The translations under genes were made by a program, and so were the position numbers. Below the pieces are notes generated by a model. The model ran no database searches, was not told the DNA's origin, and saw only the letters and a program-made list of their open reading frames with translations. Positions 61,555-64,000 of a stretch of DNA of 64,000 nucleotides are shown in pieces. Positions within the stretch are counted from its first letter, which is position 1. Each line of letters begins with the position of its first letter. Source of the DNA: Candidatus Tepidiaquacellales bacterium UBA2330 (lineage in GTDB: Bacteria > Bacteroidota > Ignavibacteria > Tepidaquicellales > Tepidaquicellaceae); assembly GCA_002344965.1 (NCBI GenBank), contig DDUU01000011.1:1-64000 (forward strand), given 5' to 3'.

Positions 61555-62859
61555 CTATTTCACAAGAGCCATACGCTTTGTCTGAATAAATCCTGCTGTC
61601 TCAAGCCGGTAAAAATAAATTCCCGAAGCAAGTCCGCTGCCGTCAAACTCCGCTTCGTAAGATCCTGCATTCTGCTTTTCATTTACCAGGTCAAAAATTT
61701 CATTTCCGAGTATATCAAATATTTTAAGTGATACAATTCCGGATTTTGGGATCTGATAGACTATGACAGTCTTCGGATTAAATGGATTCGGATAATTCTG
61801 AAAAAGACTGTAAGCATCTGGAGCAGCTGTTGAATTACTGTTTACTGTAGTCAGACCGCCCGTAATTGTTTTTAAAATTATCCCGCCGTTTCCGACTATC
61901 CAACCTGTAAGGTCATTCGCGAAGTTTATGCTGTTAAGTATCACTGTAGTATTTCCGTTCATAGAATACCAGCTTGAAGCGCCGTTATCAGTTCTTATTA
62001 TTTTCCCGCCGCCGCCGACGCACCAGCCTGTGTCTTTATTTAAAAAATAAAGATCGGTTATAGCTTGAGTAGCTGCGCTGTCCGTGTTAATCCAGGTGAA
62101 TCCTCCGTCAGTTGTCTTCTTTAAAAATTTGAAATGCATAAAGCCGTTTACATCATCTGTAAAAAAAATATTTCTTCCTATATGAAAAAAATTTACAGTG
62201 TCCGTATGAATTAACTCCCAGCTGTTTCCGCCGCTTGTAGTCTTATATACATAATTTATAGAAGGAGGTACATCGGAAGTATAATTTGATAATGCCCAGC
62301 CTGTAATTTCATTTATAAAATTAATCGAGTAAGTTGCTATCCCGAGATCTCCGGTCCAGTTTTGACCTGAATTGGAAGTCCTGTAAACTCCTCCGGAAAA
62401 AACAAAGCAAAATGGCGGACAGCATGCAACGGCATTGCATGTATATACTGTTTGATTATTAGTTACAAAAAGATCATTATAAATAGCTCCTGCTCCTCCG
62501 ATTAATTGAATCCATGTTTTGCCGCCATTAGAAGTTTTGAGTAAGATCCTTAAATCCTCGCATACCGGATTATTGTCAAAATCCCCGCCTGAAGCCCAGC
62601 CGTAATTTTCATCAGTAAACATAACTGATCTTATAGTTAAGGACGAACCGGAAGTCTGAGCTGTCCAGTTTGCTCCGCCATTACTTGTATGCAGAATTAC
62701 GCCGTTAGCTCCCGCAGCCCAGCCGGTTTCGGAATTTATGAAATATACGCTTAAAAGATTAGAAGATGTACCGCTTGACTGATGCACCCAGCCGCTTTGT
62801 GGAAATGCTGAGCTAAAAAAAGGCATGGAAAATAGAACAATAAAATATATTGATTTCAA
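61555..62859 (-). CDS. exported YCF48/BNR-type propeller protein with T9SS sorting domain
   Basis: This 434-residue protein has a signal peptide ending SSAFPQ. Repeats of the YCF48-like propeller follow (SVYFINSETGWAAGANGVIL, HTSNGGANWTAQTSG, SVMFTDENYGWASGG, DLYFLNKDTGWCVGGGGKII), about six or seven blades. The last 80 residues are a type A sorting domain (FQNYPNPFNPKTVIVYQIP through QTKRMALVK). The start codon is TTG at 62859-62857, fixed by an AAGGAG Shine-Dalgarno nine bases upstream and by the signal peptide that begins there. The protein is probably displayed on the surface or released; its partner is unknown. Confidence 0.85.
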   Translation of the reverse strand: MKSIYFIVLFSMPFFSSAFPQSGWVHQSSGTSSNLLSVYFINSETGWAAGANGVILHTSNGGANWTAQTSGSSLTIRSVMFTDENYGWASGGDFDNNPVCEDLRILLKTSNGGKTWIQLIGGAGAIYNDLFVTNNQTVYTCNAVACCPPFCFVFSGGVYRTSNSGQNWTGDLGIATYSINFINEITGWALSNYTSDVPPSINYVYKTTSGGNSWELIHTDTVNFFHIGRNIFFTDDVNGFMHFKFLKKTTDGGFTWINTDSAATQAITDLYFLNKDTGWCVGGGGKIIRTDNGASSWYSMNGNTTVILNSINFANDLTGWIVGNGGIILKTITGGLTTVNSNSTAAPDAYSLFQNYPNPFNPKTVIVYQIPKSGIVSLKIFDILGNEIFDLVNEKQNAGSYEAEFDGSGLASGIYFYRLETAGFIQTKRMALVK

Positions 62860-62868
62860 AATTTAATT

Positions 62869-62874
62869 CTCCTT
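62869..62874 (-). promoter_or_regulatory. Shine-Dalgarno site that fixes a TTG start
   Basis: The minus strand reads AAGGAG, nine bases before TTG 62859. It is one of very few strong ribosome-binding sites in the window and supports the non-ATG start of the YCF48-like gene. Confidence 0.65.
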
Positions 62875-62910
62875 ATAAAAAATAACTTATTTTAAAAAAT
62901 CAAAATCCTC

Positions 62911-64000
62911 TTAATTTTTGAATTCAGGATCATTCTGTCTGACATAATAACCTGCGCTTACTTTTGCCGGGATCACATAAAATGTTTTCTCAAGTGATTT
63001 TTTGAAACCCATTTGATTTAAAACTTTCTCAGCCGAGACGTAATCTTCATTTGCAAGCGAACTGTAGTCAAGTATTAACCAGAACTTATCAATATCTTTT
63101 CTGCTCTTTAATGAGTCAAGCTGCATTTTTAAATCCCATCCGAATATTTCCGGAACCGGCAGTTTCGTTTCGGAATGTTTAGAATAATATTCAATGCTCC
63201 AGCCCATGAAATGAGGCTCGGTAATAATTATGCTTTTATTATAATAATTTTCTTCTATAAAAGAAATAACTTTTCTGTAATCATTATTCTTAAAACTATT
63301 GCTGTAGTTTATATAAACACCAGCGCTGCTTACGCAAAATAAAAAAAGAAATAACAGAGTCTGTATTTTATTTTTAAACAGTGTTGTTGAAAAAAATATA
63401 ACTGTTATAATCAGGTAAGGAATGATTATGCTGAGATACCTCGAGAGTATAATGTAATGCTTAAAGGAAATAATCAGAGAAATCAAAAGAGGCAGATAAA
63501 AAAACAAAATAATGTAATTGTAATCCGCTGAAATAATGACTTCCGAATTCAGAAATCTGAACATACAGTACAAAAGATACGCCAGTAAAAAAAAGCTGAT
63601 AAACAAAGATAAATACTGAATGTGAATGGGCTCAAATCCGTAATAAACGCTTAAGAAATTATCCTTAAAATAGTTTAAAAAGTTATGTCCGGTATCTTGT
63701 AATGAGTTCACTGTCCTCCATGGCTGACCTTTGCTGATCTGTGAAAAAAAAACCGGATACCATGGGATATAAAGAGCGTTAACTATTATAACTGCAGTGA
63801 ATTTACCGCGAAGCTCACTGAATGTATTTTGTTTTGAAATAATTTTTAATATCAGAACGACAAATATCGTGAACAAAATCAGAAGTGAAAAGTAATGCGT
63901 GTAAATCGCAGCAAATAAAAATAATACAAACAGGATTAAATAATTCACGGAATTGTCTTTCATCGAAAAGAGAAAAAAGTAAACAGAACCGAGCGTCAGA
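62911..64000 (-). CDS. GT39/ArnT-like polytopic membrane protein (partial, runs off right edge)
   Basis: At least 362 residues with about eight TM helices. An ATG lies at 63963, but the frame stays open to the window edge with more hydrophobic residues (LTLGSVYFFLFS), so the true start is outside. The segment FAAIYTHYFSLLILFTIFV and the loop FFSQISKGQPWRTVNS resemble GT39/ArnT-type lipid-linked sugar transferases, where a His-Tyr pair follows a TM. The C-terminus is a soluble domain (IIITEPHFMGWSIEYYSKHS, DKFWLILDYSS). The catalytic N-terminal loop is not in the window, so activity is unproven. Confidence 0.75.
   Translation of the reverse strand, partial: LTLGSVYFFLFSMKDNSVNYLILFVLFLFAAIYTHYFSLLILFTIFVVLILKIISKQNTFSELRGKFTAVIIVNALYIPWYPVFFSQISKGQPWRTVNSLQDTGHNFLNYFKDNFLSVYYGFEPIHIQYLSLFISFFLLAYLLYCMFRFLNSEVIISADYNYIILFFYLPLLISLIISFKHYIILSRYLSIIIPYLIITVIFFSTTLFKNKIQTLLFLFLFCVSSAGVYINYSNSFKNNDYRKVISFIEENYYNKSIIITEPHFMGWSIEYYSKHSETKLPVPEIFGWDLKMQLDSLKSRKDIDKFWLILDYSSLANEDYVSAEKVLNQMGFKKSLEKTFYVIPAKVSAGYYVRQNDPEFKN

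Overview
The window comes from an AT-rich bacterium of the Bacteroidota/Ignavibacteriota/Chlorobiota lineage, most likely an Ignavibacteria-like member. Three things point there. Several exported proteins carry type IX secretion (T9SS) C-terminal sorting domains of the form NQNYPNPFNPxTxIxYxIP...LVNExxxxGxYxxxFDGSxLxSGVYxYxL...LIK, and a PorV/PorQ-family protein is present. Three promoters have the Bacteroidota-type layout TTG-N20-TAnnTTTG. Start sites mostly lack a Shine-Dalgarno sequence, with several TTG starts. The lineage is inferred from gene content only. I saw no prophage, insertion sequence or CRISPR array.

Layout. 1-4.3 kb: a GlcD-type oxidase, a hotdog thioesterase and nadC form an operon, followed by three tandem secreted paralogues and a strong terminator. 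4.4-7.9 kb: a polysaccharide flippase, a lipoprotein with two VOC domains, a tiny lipoprotein and lexA. 7.9-16.7 kb (minus strand): purB, a PDZ-membrane-GAF-SpoIIE phosphatase, a patatin fused to an outer-membrane barrel, a sodium:solute symporter and thiamine pyrophosphokinase. 16.7-17.3 kb: a non-coding interval with a nested stem-loop element. 17.3-25.4 kb: a BatA-like vWA protein, then alaS, an NDP-sugar nucleotidyltransferase and a DUF885 peptidase on the minus strand, then a DUF454 protein. 25.6-29.5 kb: a lone Cys-less rpsR, a secreted nuclease, and a STAS/HATPase/SpoIIE partner-switch module. 29.7-34.1 kb: anmK, two SDR enzymes and an aldehyde dehydrogenase. 34.2-37.6 kb: a MerC-like protein, a DUF4126 protein, tRNA-Leu(GAG) and rpsF-ssb-rplI, with rpsR missing from its usual slot.

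37.6-64 kb (almost all minus strand) is an envelope and secretion region. It holds a metalloprotease-propeller-barrel fusion, a T9SS-exported phospholipase-D-type protein, a polytopic membrane protein, an NHL lipoprotein, a PorV-like protein, several T9SS cargo proteins, a TonB-dependent receptor and, running off the right edge, a GT39-like membrane protein.

The observations I rate highest are: (1) a large exported protein (852 codons) separated from its own T9SS sorting domain by a single in-frame TAA, directly upstream of a PorV-like gene; (2) the nested stem-loop element at 16.9-17.1 kb; (3) the protease-propeller-barrel fusion; (4) relocation of a Cys-free rpsR; (5) a pseudogene made only of a T9SS tail, interrupted with a 30-bp direct repeat; and (6) two arrays of tandem 7-mers between the TonB receptor and a lipoprotein gene.
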